Assembly: GCA_020540725.1 (NCBI GenBank)
Contig: JAJBSL010000014.1
Span: 1 to 64,000, forward strand
Reading direction: 5' to 3'
From: Lachnospiraceae bacterium EP-SM-12S-S03
GTDB lineage: Bacteria; Bacillota; Clostridia; Lachnospirales; Lachnospiraceae
Length of the DNA stretch: 64,000 nt
The position numbers and the translations under genes were made by a program. The notes under the pieces are model-generated. The model did not search any database. It was not told where the DNA came from and saw only the letters and a list, made by a program, of their open reading frames with translations. This document shows positions 37,709 to 46,286 of this stretch, piece by piece (position 1 is the stretch's first letter; each line of letters starts with the position of its first letter).

Positions 37709-38569
37709 TTATATAATATTCCGTATCCCTTCACATATCCTACGCGCTACATGTGGATTATTCATGGTATACAGATGAATTCCATCAATATCGCTCACCA
37801 GAAGATCAATGATCTGACTCAATGCATACGACATTCCCGCATCAAAGAGCGCCGCTTTATTGTTTTCATATTTATCAATGATTTTCTGGAAGCGGGTCGG
37901 AAAGGTTGCACCGCACATGGTAATCATTCTTTTGATTTGTGCTGCATTGATCACCGGCATGATTCCCGGAATTACCGGAACATCAATTTCTGCAATACGG
38001 CAGTTTTCCACAAAACGGAAAAAATGATCATTGTCAAAAAACAACTGGGACAGCAACGCTTCCGCGCCTGCATTTACTTTCTCTTTTAAATATTTCATCT
38101 CATCGATCCGGTTATTTGATTCCGGATGGCATTCCGGATAACAGGCACCAAGGAAACAAAAATCACTCTTTGGTTTTAAATAGGAAATCAAATCGGATGC
38201 ATGGCGGAAATCTTCTTTCTCCGTCACATCCGGTCTTCTGTCTCCACGAAGCGCAAGCACATTTTCAATTCCTTCTGCCGCAAGTACTTTGGAAAACTCG
38301 TCAATTTCTTCCTTATTATAATGAAGACAAGTCAAATGCACCACCGGCTCCACATGGTATTCATGCTTAATCTTCTTAGCAAGTTCAATGGTTCGGTTAT
38401 TATTTGAACTTCCGCCCGCACCAAATGTCACACTGATGAAATCCGGCTTCAACTCACATAAAACCTCCAATGTAGCATCTATATTTTTCAATTCACTGTC
38501 TTTTTTCGGAGGGAAAATCTCAAACGAGAGACTTTTCTCCTTTTTCTCATATATTTCTGAAATCTTCAT
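37709..38569 (-). CDS. metF: Methylenetetrahydrofolate reductase
   Basis: 286-residue FAD TIM-barrel enzyme making 5-methyl-THF. FEIFPPKKDSE holds the catalytic Glu, followed by SVTFGAGGSS, HLTCLHYN, LALRGDRR and PGIMPVINAAQI. Length is normal. It starts 17 bases after the MetE-like gene on the same strand, giving a two-gene unit that would make the methyl donor and use it for methionine synthesis. No electron-transfer partner (MetV) is nearby. Confidence 0.94.
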   Translation of the reverse strand: MKISEIYEKKEKSLSFEIFPPKKDSELKNIDATLEVLCELKPDFISVTFGAGGSSNNNRTIELAKKIKHEYHVEPVVHLTCLHYNKEEIDEFSKVLAAEGIENVLALRGDRRPDVTEKEDFRHASDLISYLKPKSDFCFLGACYPECHPESNNRIDEMKYLKEKVNAGAEALLSQLFFDNDHFFRFVENCRIAEIDVPVIPGIMPVINAAQIKRMITMCGATFPTRFQKIIDKYENNKAALFDAGMSYALSQIIDLLVSDIDGIHLYTMNNPHVARRICEGIRNII

Positions 38570-38586
38570 TTTTCATACCATCCTTC

Positions 38587-39708
38587 TTATTTCCAAACCT
38601 CTTCGGCAATCTCTTTCACAAGTGCAAGTTTCGCCCATTGCTCTTCTTCCGTCAACTTATTTCCAATTTCACAGGAAGCAAAACCACACTGTGGGCTCAG
38701 ATATAATCGCTCAAGCGGAATATATTTTGCAGCTTCGTATATCCTTTTCTTCACTTCTTCCTTATCTTCCAGTTTCGGTGTCTTTGTCGTGATCAGTCCC
38801 AAAACTACCTTCTTCTCTCCTGTCACTTTTGCAAGAGGTGCAAATTTTCCGGAACGTTCATCATCATATTCCAGATAATAAGCGTCCACATTTTCCTCTC
38901 CAAACAAAAGATCTGCCACCGAATCATATGCGCCGGAGCTAAAATATGTAGAATGGTAATTGCCCCGACAGACATGAGTTGTAACCGTCAAATCCTCCGG
39001 CGCATTTTGTACCACTTGATTATTTAATTCCAACAGAAGTCGTTTATATGTTTCCAGCTTCTCCCCGCTTCTTCCGGTCAGGGCAACTGCCAGCTCCGGG
39101 TTTACCATGCCGCCCCATACACAATCGTCAAACTGCAGATTCCGGCAGCCTGCCTCATAAATTTCCTCTATAAATTTTCCGTAGTTTTCCATCACATCCA
39201 CTGCAAATTTTTCCTCACTCCCATAAATTCCAAGCGTTTTGTTAAGAAGTTCCGCTCCCGTAAAATAAGCAAAAAACTGTCCCGGTGAAGGAATTGTCTG
39301 TTTCGCAACGGTATTCTCGTCCTCCAAAGCTTTTACAAATTTATAATGTTCTACAAACGGATGATTTTTCACCGAGATTCGATCTACCATATAAGTATCA
39401 TCAATCATTGCCGCTTCTGCATTGAAAGTTGTATTTCCGTTTACCGTCTTCTTATGTTCAATTCCTTCAAATCCCCACATAAAATCCAAATGCCATGCAG
39501 ACCTTCTAAACTCTCCATCCGTAATCACATGATACCCGGCTTCTTTTTGTTTTGCTACCAACTCACGGATGCATACATCTTCAACCTCTTTCAGTTCCTT
39601 CTCTCCAATGTTTCCTGCCTGAAAATCTGCCCTTGCTTTCTTCAATTTCTCCGGGCGTAAAAAACTTCCCACATAATCATATCGAAAAGGCGTCTTTAAT
39701 TTATTCAT
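38587..39708 (-). CDS. Short MetE-like cobalamin-independent methyltransferase (YxjG type)
   Basis: 373 residues, corresponding only to the C-terminal catalytic half of MetE. It begins FRYDYVGSFLRPEKL. Zinc ligands fit His and Cys in TTHVCRGNY and a distal Cys in LSPQCGFAS, with DDCVWGG and YDDERSG lining the barrel. Such core-MetE or YxjG/H proteins transfer methyl groups to homocysteine, possibly from monoglutamyl 5-methyl-THF or another donor. Start is the ATG at 39708 behind GGAGGGAAG; the longer open frame crosses the promoter. Paired with metF and headed by a LysR gene. Confidence 0.88.
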   Translation of the reverse strand: MNKLKTPFRYDYVGSFLRPEKLKKARADFQAGNIGEKELKEVEDVCIRELVAKQKEAGYHVITDGEFRRSAWHLDFMWGFEGIEHKKTVNGNTTFNAEAAMIDDTYMVDRISVKNHPFVEHYKFVKALEDENTVAKQTIPSPGQFFAYFTGAELLNKTLGIYGSEEKFAVDVMENYGKFIEEIYEAGCRNLQFDDCVWGGMVNPELAVALTGRSGEKLETYKRLLLELNNQVVQNAPEDLTVTTHVCRGNYHSTYFSSGAYDSVADLLFGEENVDAYYLEYDDERSGKFAPLAKVTGEKKVVLGLITTKTPKLEDKEEVKKRIYEAAKYIPLERLYLSPQCGFASCEIGNKLTEEEQWAKLALVKEIAEEVWK

Positions 39709-39744
39709 CTTACTTCCCTCCAATTTTAAACCAAATATGGATTT

Positions 39745-39774
39745 ATTATATAGGAAGAAACTCCTTTTTCCCAA
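39745..39774 (-). promoter_or_regulatory. Promoter of the MetE-like/metF unit
   Basis: TTGGGA (39769-39774) and TATAAT (39745-39750), 18-base spacer, minus strand. A large palindrome starts eight bases upstream of the -35, where a LysR activator would bind. Confidence 0.65.
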
Positions 39775-39781
39775 TACATAA

Positions 39782-39824
39782 AAAGTATGTTTGTTATAGT
39801 TTAAAACTATATCAAACATACTTT
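39782..39824. promoter_or_regulatory. Nested palindrome, LysR operator and/or terminator
   Basis: AAAGTATGTTTG (39782-39793) pairs perfectly with CAAACATACTTT (39813-39824), and inside it ATAGTTT/AAACTAT is symmetric about the same centre (39803). It sits between the LysR gene and the promoter it probably regulates. A T run follows in the minus direction, so it could also terminate the LysR transcript. Confidence 0.65.
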
Positions 39825-39835
39825 AAAAAATAACT

Positions 39836-40741
39836 TTACCGCTCTTTCATATATTTGGCTAATGCCTCCAAATAACTATTCCCCAATCTGCTCAGTTTCC
39901 CTCTTCGATGGACAATGTAGCCAATCCGCATATTACTTTCCTCCGCAAGAGGTACCGCAATGATATCTTCTCCATTTAGTTTCTTATCGATCACTCCGCT
40001 ACACACTGTATAGCCATTCAGCCCGATCAAAAGATTAAACAATGTCGCTCTATCGCGTACTCGTATATTTTTCTTTCTTTCCAATGCCGAAAAAATTTCT
40101 TCCGAAAAATAAAAAGAATTATGTTCCCCCTGTTCAAAAGACAGATAAGGATAAGGCGCAAGTTCTTCATTCTTAATCAGTTCCCGGTTGGCAAGGGGAT
40201 GTTTTCTGCTGATAAATACGTGAGGTTTTGCTACAAACAAGGGATGAAATTCCAAGTCATGGGATTTCAGAATCTTCTGAATCACCGTTTCATTAAAGTC
40301 ATTTTGAAATAAAATTCCAATTTCACTTCTCATGCGCGCCACGTCCTCAATGATCTCATAGGTCTGCGTCTCACGCAGGCTGAAGTCATATTCTTCCTGC
40401 CCATATTCTTTTACCAAGTCCACAAACGCATTGACCGCAAAGGAATAATGTTGTGTAGACACGCAAAATGATTTCTTTCCTCCATCACTCCCCTTATATT
40501 TATCTTCAAGAATTGCTGCCTGTTCCAGAACCTGCCTGGCATATCCAAGGAAATCTTCTCCTTCTTTCGAAAGGCTGATTCCTTTATTTGTCCGGTTAAA
40601 AATCTGAATGTTCATTTCTTTCTCTAGTTCACGGATTGCATTTGTAAGACTCGGTTGAGAGATGTATAGTTTGTCAGCCGCCTCTGTAACGGTACCGGCC
40701 TCTGCCACTGTAATTACATATTTCAATTGTTGTAATGTCAT
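39836..40741 (-). CDS. LysR-family transcriptional regulator
   Basis: 301 residues: N-terminal winged HTH (LQQLKYVITVAEAGTVTEAADKLYISQPSLTNAIRELE is the DNA-binding part, residues about 3-40) and a two-lobed periplasmic-binding-like effector domain (about 90-295). It lies directly upstream of the MetE-like/metF pair and 18 bases after thiD on the same strand, so it may be read from the thiamine operon as well. By context a methionine/methyl-group regulator; the effector cannot be named. Confidence 0.9.
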   Translation of the reverse strand: MTLQQLKYVITVAEAGTVTEAADKLYISQPSLTNAIRELEKEMNIQIFNRTNKGISLSKEGEDFLGYARQVLEQAAILEDKYKGSDGGKKSFCVSTQHYSFAVNAFVDLVKEYGQEEYDFSLRETQTYEIIEDVARMRSEIGILFQNDFNETVIQKILKSHDLEFHPLFVAKPHVFISRKHPLANRELIKNEELAPYPYLSFEQGEHNSFYFSEEIFSALERKKNIRVRDRATLFNLLIGLNGYTVCSGVIDKKLNGEDIIAVPLAEESNMRIGYIVHRRGKLSRLGNSYLEALAKYMKER

Positions 40742-40759
40742 CTTTATCCCCGCCTTTTT

Positions 40760-41572
40760 CTACTTCTTCGTCTTTGCAAATTCACCGCCCAGATCAAACG
40801 CATGATTCATAGGGCCGCTTCCTTTTCCCAGATCCAACATAGCCCCCAAAGCTTGGGAAATATAGTCTTTTGCCCGCCCGACGGACTCTTCCAGAGAATA
40901 CCCTTTCGCCAGATTTGCCGCAATCGCCGAAGATAACGTGCATCCCGTTCCGTGGGTATTGGAGTTTGAAATCCTTTTCCCATAAAACCACCGAATTTCT
41001 CCGTTTACACAAAGCAGATCATTGGCATCATTGATGCTATGTCCTCCTTTCAAAAGAACCGCACAACCATAAGCCTCACAAAGCATCTTCGCAGCCTGAC
41101 ACATCTGTGATTCATTGCCAATCTTCATCCCCGACAATACTTCAGCTTCCGGAATATTCGGCGTAATCACGCAAGCCAGCGGAAGTAACTGCAGCTTTAA
41201 CGTTGTAACGGCATCCGTTTCCAGTAAAACCGATCCACTTGTGGCAACCATAACCGGATCTACCACAATATTTTCTGCATTGTACTTTTTCAACTGTTCC
41301 GCTATCTTTTCGATAAGGGGCGCAGAAGAAACCATTCCAATCTTCACCGCATCCGGACGTATGTCCTCAAAAATCATATCCAACTGTTGTTCCAGAAATT
41401 TCGGAGTAACTTCCATAATTCCGGTCACTCCCGTTGTATTTTGAGCTGTCAACGCTGTAATCGCACTCATCCCGTAAACGCCGTTCATTGTCATTGTTTT
41501 TAGATCCGCCTGAATTCCGGCGCCTCCGCTGCAATCACTTCCTGCAATAGTCAATGCCGTTTTCATCTTCAT
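40760..41572 (-). CDS. thiD: Hydroxymethylpyrimidine/phosphomethylpyrimidine kinase
   Basis: 270-residue ribokinase-fold enzyme phosphorylating HMP and HMP-P for thiamine synthesis. TIAGSDCSGGAGIQADLK is the pyrimidine-binding N terminus; the anion hole and catalytic Cys lie in NTHGTGCTLSSAIAANLAKG. Length normal. In the TPP-riboswitch operon, 15 bases after the HAD gene. Confidence 0.94.
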   Translation of the reverse strand: MKMKTALTIAGSDCSGGAGIQADLKTMTMNGVYGMSAITALTAQNTTGVTGIMEVTPKFLEQQLDMIFEDIRPDAVKIGMVSSAPLIEKIAEQLKKYNAENIVVDPVMVATSGSVLLETDAVTTLKLQLLPLACVITPNIPEAEVLSGMKIGNESQMCQAAKMLCEAYGCAVLLKGGHSINDANDLLCVNGEIRWFYGKRISNSNTHGTGCTLSSAIAANLAKGYSLEESVGRAKDYISQALGAMLDLGKGSGPMNHAFDLGGEFAKTKK

Positions 41573-41587
41573 GTTCTTTCTCCTTTC

Positions 41588-42253
41588 CTACCCCGCTGCT
41601 GTCTGAAGTACAAATTGCCAAAATCTGTCTTTTTGCGAATAATCTTCCAGATAAACATCTGCCATCTCCTGTACCTGGATTTCATTTTTTTCATACGAAT
41701 CATAAATACCGGTCACTCGGAATCCATCCTTTTTCGCAGTCCGAATGGCATATGCCGCATCTTCAAAAATCATGGTATTCTCCTTGTTTGTCCCTAATCG
41801 GTTCATTGCCTCCCGATAAATAACAGGTTCATCCTTCCCGTATCCTATCTCAGTACAAGTTAAGATATCCACAAAATAATGCTCCATACCACAGCGCTTT
41901 AAAGCTGCCTTGATCAAATATTTATCTGTCGCTGTCGCAATGCATATTTTCATCTTTCTTTCTCGCATCTCTTCCAGAAGTGCAATAACTCCGTCCTTCG
42001 GCTGAACACTGTCAAAATAAAATTTCTCAATAATACGATTGAATCCATCCATGATTTCCGAAGCAGAAAGGGACAACTCATATTCTTTCTGGCAATAGCA
42101 CGCAGCCTGGTAAAGACTCATATCTTTTACAATATCCTGAACTCCCGGTTTCGGTTCTCTTCCTACCGACTTCAAATAGTCGGTTCCTATCGTCTCCCAC
42201 AAGTACATCGAATCGAAGAGCGTTCCATCAAAGTCAAAAATAATCCCCTGCAT
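41588..42253 (-). CDS. HAD-superfamily phosphatase within the thiamine operon
   Basis: 221 residues, subfamily I HAD: DFDGTLFDS (motif I), TATDKYL (motif II), Lys in GYGKDEPV, and FEDAAYAIRTAKKDG (motif IV). The start is the ATG at 42253, overlapping the thiE stop as TAATG; a GTG three codons earlier is possible. Its place between thiE and thiD under a TPP riboswitch suggests a thiamine-pathway phosphatase (for example of HMP-P, thiamine phosphate or a damaged intermediate). The fold is certain, the substrate inferred. Confidence 0.85.
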   Translation of the reverse strand: MQGIIFDFDGTLFDSMYLWETIGTDYLKSVGREPKPGVQDIVKDMSLYQAACYCQKEYELSLSASEIMDGFNRIIEKFYFDSVQPKDGVIALLEEMRERKMKICIATATDKYLIKAALKRCGMEHYFVDILTCTEIGYGKDEPVIYREAMNRLGTNKENTMIFEDAAYAIRTAKKDGFRVTGIYDSYEKNEIQVQEMADVYLEDYSQKDRFWQFVLQTAAG

Positions 42254-42894
42254 TATAGGCACACCATCCTTTTCGTTTCTTCCAATAATTCTGCTGTTGC
42301 CTTTCCCGGATTTTCTGCGCCAAAAATAGCAGATATCACAGCAACTCCATCCACACCGCTCCCCGAAAGCTTCATCACATTTTCCTTGGAAATGCCTCCG
42401 ATCGCAACTGTCGGCACATTTACTGCAGCGCAGATTTCTTTTAATGTTTCAAATGGCATAACATCCACATCCGCCTTTGTAGAAGTTGTAAATACTGCGC
42501 CCAATCCCAAATAATCCGCTCCGTTTTCTACAGCTTCCAAAGCTTCTTCCACTGTATGTGCAGAAACACCGATGATCATATCCTCGCCTACTCGTTTTCT
42601 CACATCAGAAGCCTTCATATCTTCCTGTCCTACATGAATACCATCTGCATGGCAGGCAATGGCAATCTCCACATTATCATTAATGATCAGCGGAACATGA
42701 TACCGTTTACATAAAGCCGCCATTTCTTTCGCTTCTTCCAGAAATGTTTCATCTCCCAGTTCTTTTTCCCGGATCTGTATACAGGTCGCGCCATTTTGAA
42801 GCGTTGCTTCCACTTGTTCATAGAGGCTCATTTTCCCTACCCATGCCCGGTCTGTTACCGCATAAAGCAACATTGTATTTTTATCGCACTTCAT
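42253..42894 (-). CDS. thiE: Thiamine-phosphate synthase
   Basis: 213-residue TIM barrel joining HMP-PP and thiazole phosphate. Motifs: LYAVTD, GATCIQIREK, LIINDNVEIA, DGIHVGQED, IGVSAHTVEEA, LGLGAVFTTSTKAD and VAIGGI. Complete. It overlaps thiM by 14 bases and the HAD gene by one. Confidence 0.95.
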   Translation of the reverse strand: MKCDKNTMLLYAVTDRAWVGKMSLYEQVEATLQNGATCIQIREKELGDETFLEEAKEMAALCKRYHVPLIINDNVEIAIACHADGIHVGQEDMKASDVRKRVGEDMIIGVSAHTVEEALEAVENGADYLGLGAVFTTSTKADVDVMPFETLKEICAAVNVPTVAIGGISKENVMKLSGSGVDGVAVISAIFGAENPGKATAELLEETKRMVCL

Positions 42895-43702
42895 ATTTTG
42901 CTCCTTTTTCCAATTTTTCAGCAGTCAGATTACAAACCGCATCTATAATATAGTTTCGATAACTTGCATTTCCATCTTCTTCAGACATACGCTTTCTTGC
43001 ATTTTCCCCGCATAACCCCATAGCGCAAACTGCCGCCGCTGCTGCGGTCAGCGGATGCTCCGGATTGGCAGTCACATAAGCCGCAGTCATGGCGGAAAGT
43101 TGGCATCCTGTTCCTGTAATGCCACTCATGGCCTTATGTCCGTTGCGAATGCAGAATGATTTATTTGCATCAGCAACAATATCGATTTCTCCGGTGATCG
43201 CAATTATAGCCCCCGTCTTATGTGCAAATTCCTTCGCAAAAACAACCGCCTGCTCCAGATTCTCTTCCGTAACCCGGTCTGCAACATCCGCATCCACACC
43301 CCGTGTATTTCCACTGCCTGAAGCTAATGTTTTCATCTCCGAAATATTTCCACGGATCACCGTAAATTTTATTTCTTCCAATAATTTCAATGCCGTCTCC
43401 GTTCGCAATGCCGATGCACCTGCTCCCACCGGATCCAAAACGACCGGATGTGCTAAGGCATTTGCCTTTTTACCCGCTGCAAGCATGGCTGGTATCGTCC
43501 TCTTATTCAGCGTTCCGATATTAATATTCAAGCCCCCGCATATAGTTGTGATTTCTTCCACTTCATCCACGTCATCCGCCATGATCGGACTGCCTCCACA
43601 GGCCAACAGAATATTCGCGCAATCATTGACAGTGACATAATTCGTAATATTGTGAATCAAAGGACTCTTTGCCTTCACATTGTCAAGCATTTCTCCAAAC
43701 AT
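42881..43702 (-). CDS. thiM: Hydroxyethylthiazole kinase
   Basis: 273-residue ribokinase-fold enzyme salvaging the thiazole half of thiamine. HNITNYVTVNDCAN at the N terminus, GGSPIMADD, and the catalytic Cys in GITGTGCQLSAM. Follows thiW by 14 bases. With thiD and thiE it forms a salvage rather than de novo set; thiC, thiG, thiS and thiH are not in the window. Confidence 0.95.
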   Translation of the reverse strand: MFGEMLDNVKAKSPLIHNITNYVTVNDCANILLACGGSPIMADDVDEVEEITTICGGLNINIGTLNKRTIPAMLAAGKKANALAHPVVLDPVGAGASALRTETALKLLEEIKFTVIRGNISEMKTLASGSGNTRGVDADVADRVTEENLEQAVVFAKEFAHKTGAIIAITGEIDIVADANKSFCIRNGHKAMSGITGTGCQLSAMTAAYVTANPEHPLTAAAAAVCAMGLCGENARKRMSEEDGNASYRNYIIDAVCNLTAEKLEKGAKYEVR

Positions 43703-43716
43703 TTCCCACTCTCTCC

Positions 43717-44238
43717 TTATTGTTTATTCAGAAAACTTTGCGCATAAGCCAAAGTACCTGTTTTCTTCAACGCGTAAATCAAAACTCCGGATAAAATTGC
43801 ACCGCCAACCGTAGAAATCAAAAACGGAACGATATATGCATAAAACGCAAGATTTCCTGCGCTCTGCCCCATCAAAAGCACCGCCACCGGATAAGCGGCA
43901 AGGCCTCCCAAAATCGAGGTCCCAAACACTTCCGCCAACAGTGTGGGCATAATTTCTCTGTATTTCCAATATACCACTCCACACAAAAACGCACCGAACA
44001 TACTTCCCGGAAACGCCATCAAACTACCTAGCCCCAATAAGTTGCGAAGCAAACTTGCCGTAAATGCTACTGCCAGTCCGTATCCTGGTCCAAGTAAAAC
44101 TGCGCAAATAATATTTACCATATGCTGTACAGGCGCACATTTACTCCCAAAGATCGGAACTGCAAACAGACTCCCCACTACTGCAATCGCACATAAAATT
44201 CCTGTGATCGTAAGTTTTTGAATATTCATCCTCTTCAT
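43717..44238 (-). CDS. thiW: ECF transporter S component ThiW
   Basis: 173-residue membrane protein with about five to six segments. The N terminus KLTITGILCAIAVVGSLFAVPIFGSKCAPVQHMVN (LCAIAVVGS and KCAPVQH are the family-like parts) and NLLGLGSLMAFPGSMFGAF match ThiW, the predicted thiazole-precursor S subunit. First gene after the TPP riboswitch and directly before thiM, the kinase for the same precursor. ECF energising genes are elsewhere. Confidence 0.9.
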   Translation of the reverse strand: MKRMNIQKLTITGILCAIAVVGSLFAVPIFGSKCAPVQHMVNIICAVLLGPGYGLAVAFTASLLRNLLGLGSLMAFPGSMFGAFLCGVVYWKYREIMPTLLAEVFGTSILGGLAAYPVAVLLMGQSAGNLAFYAYIVPFLISTVGGAILSGVLIYALKKTGTLAYAQSFLNKQ

Positions 44239-44308
44239 ACAACCTTTTCTCCTTCCGTCTTTTTACAGAATTGATTATATTGCCCATACAAGAACTTTCC
44301 CATATCAT

Positions 44309-44343
44309 AAAAAAATCGAAGATACCTGACAGGATATCTCCGA
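44309..44343 (-). terminator. Terminator of the TPP riboswitch
   Basis: Stem CGGAGATATCC / GGTATCTTCG with a small loop, followed on the minus strand by seven T. It lies between the aptamer and thiW, so the riboswitch most likely controls transcription. Confidence 0.85.
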
Positions 44344-44356
44344 AAAGTTTTCATTC

Positions 44357-44437
44357 TTCCCTACGTTGGCATTATCCAAATCAGGTTCCCGGGTCGAAGG
44401 GCACACCTTCCTCTCAGCCTTTCTGTAAGCTCCCCTA
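44357..44437 (-). promoter_or_regulatory. TPP (THI-box) riboswitch
   Basis: Minus-strand aptamer with all hallmarks: GGGGAGC, GGCTGAGAGG, GACCCGGGAACCTGAT and GGATAATGCCAACGTAGGGAA. It heads thiW-thiM-thiE-HAD-thiD. Confidence 0.97.
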
Positions 44438-44531
44438 CATCTCATATAACCAAATACTTCTGTTCGTTTTTCAGTATAGCATTATCATTTTTCCATTTCA
44501 AGGGAATTTTTCTGTCGGCAAATTCTTCGGT

Positions 44532-45578
44532 TTATCTCAATAGGAGGAGCTTATTTTTTCGCAAGTAAATCTCTTGCGGCAGCACATTTTCTTTCAGATT
44601 CCATTGATACTTTGAGATTTTCCAATCAATCCGCTCGGTTCCTGTTTTGGAAGCGAAAAAGCTGATCGTATACTCAAACATATCTTCTGTAATCTTCGGA
44701 TCCAATACCGGAAAAACCAAAAAAGCTCCCTCCGGTTTCTCGAGTTCAAATTCATGGGCACGTATTCCGGCTGCACACACTCCTTTGTCTTCCTTCACTT
44801 CCGGCATCTGAATATCCACACCCCATTTCGGAATCCGGCATTTTCCATTGACTCTCTCAAGTTCGGCAATATTCTTACACCCTGTAAGTTTTGCCGCCTC
44901 TATCTTCTCGGGATGATCGAACAAATCTTTTGTCGGCTTCTGCACAACAAGACTTCCATCTGCCATTACCAGCGCTTCTTCACTAAACCGATAAATTTCG
45001 TCTCTACTGTGAGACACAAGAATCACCGTTCCCGAGTAATCTTTCAGAAATTCCATGCATTCTCTTTGCATCTTATCTTTCAGATACACATCCAACGCAG
45101 AAAAAGGTTCATCCAGAAGAATCATATCCGGCTCATAAATCATAATCCTGGCAAGGGCTGTTCTTTGTTTCTGTCCTCCTGAAAGTTCCCCCGGAAGACG
45201 ATGTTCCAATCCTTCCAACCGGAAACGTTTGATCATCTCCTTCACTTTTCCTTTCTTTTCTTCTTTTCCACACTTTAACCCGATTCCGATATTTTTTTCC
45301 ACAGTCATTGTTGGAAACAGTGCATAATCCTGAAATAAATACCCGATTCTTCTTTCCTGGGGAGATAAATTTTTCTTTTCTTTGGAGTCGAACATCACCC
45401 TCCCATTTATAACAATTTTCCCTTGATTCGGTGTTTCAATCCCCGCAATGCTTTTTAAAGTCAGACTTTTTCCACATCCCGAACCTCCAAGAATCCCAAT
45501 ACGTCTGCTATGACTTTGGAATTGCACATCCAGTTGAAAGGCTCCGAAGTTTTTCTGTATTTTTACGTCGACTGCCAT
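44532..45578 (-). CDS. modC: Molybdate ABC transporter ATPase
   Basis: 348 residues: Walker A GGSGCGKSLT, signature LSGGQKQRTALARIM, Walker B ILLDEPFSALD and switch His in VSHSRDE. A C-terminal regulatory region of about 110 residues follows (from about 235), shorter and more divergent than the TOBE domain of E. coli ModC. Last gene of the molybdenum operon, one base after modB. Confidence 0.9.
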   Translation of the reverse strand: MAVDVKIQKNFGAFQLDVQFQSHSRRIGILGGSGCGKSLTLKSIAGIETPNQGKIVINGRVMFDSKEKKNLSPQERRIGYLFQDYALFPTMTVEKNIGIGLKCGKEEKKGKVKEMIKRFRLEGLEHRLPGELSGGQKQRTALARIMIYEPDMILLDEPFSALDVYLKDKMQRECMEFLKDYSGTVILVSHSRDEIYRFSEEALVMADGSLVVQKPTKDLFDHPEKIEAAKLTGCKNIAELERVNGKCRIPKWGVDIQMPEVKEDKGVCAAGIRAHEFELEKPEGAFLVFPVLDPKITEDMFEYTISFFASKTGTERIDWKISKYQWNLKENVLPQEIYLRKNKLLLLR

Positions 45579-45579
45579 A

Positions 45580-46284
45580 CTACCACCGCCTGATATTCTT
45601 CATATTTTTTTCAAGAATCAAATTCATAAGAACCACTATCCCAAAAGCAATCAGCATAACGATCGCAACCCACACTCCTGCAGTTGCATAATCTCCGTCC
45701 TGAATCACCATTGCGATTTTCTGGGAAATGGTGCCCGTTTTCCCGGGAATATTTCCCGCAAGCATGGAAGTGGCTCCATATTCGCCTAATGCACGGGCAA
45801 ATGTAAGAATTGTGCCTGCTGCCACTCCAGGACCCGCAGACGGTATCACCACATTCCAGAAAATACAAAATTCAGACATTCCCAAAGTACGTGCCGCATA
45901 GATAAGGTTCACATCCACCTGTTCAAACGCAGCCCGTGCGTTCCGGTACATCAGAGGAAAAGCGATCACCGTTGCTGCGACTACACACCCCGCCCAGGAT
46001 TGAATGATCTTGATATCAAATTCTTCCATGATAAAGCTGCCGATGGGTCTTCGTGTACTGAAAATAAGCAGAAGAAAGAAGCCGGCTACCGTCGGAGGAA
46101 GTACCATAGGAAGTGTGAGTATTCCATCCAGTACGGCTTTCACTGCCGGTTTGGCTTTCACTGTTTTTCTTGCCGCATAAATGCCAAGAAAAAAGGAAAA
46201 GATCGTAGCTACAATTCCTGTTTTCAAAGAAATCCAAAGAGGACTATAATCCAAGTTTGCCAATACCGTTTTTATTTCTTCCAT
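45580..46284 (-). CDS. modB: Molybdate ABC transporter permease
   Basis: 234 residues, about five to six membrane segments. The EAA loop is ARTLGMSEFCIFWNVVIPSAGPG, and RALGEYGATSMLAGNIPG is the usual ModB/CysT motif. Between modA (two-base gap) and modC. Confidence 0.94.
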   Translation of the reverse strand: MEEIKTVLANLDYSPLWISLKTGIVATIFSFFLGIYAARKTVKAKPAVKAVLDGILTLPMVLPPTVAGFFLLLIFSTRRPIGSFIMEEFDIKIIQSWAGCVVAATVIAFPLMYRNARAAFEQVDVNLIYAARTLGMSEFCIFWNVVIPSAGPGVAAGTILTFARALGEYGATSMLAGNIPGKTGTISQKIAMVIQDGDYATAGVWVAIVMLIAFGIVVLMNLILEKNMKNIRRW

Positions 46285-46286
46285 CT

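Noticed and set aside
39709..40741. SAM riboswitch or T-box for the methionine genes
   Set aside because: Looked for in the LysR-MetE gap and before LysR; only a palindrome and a promoter are present.
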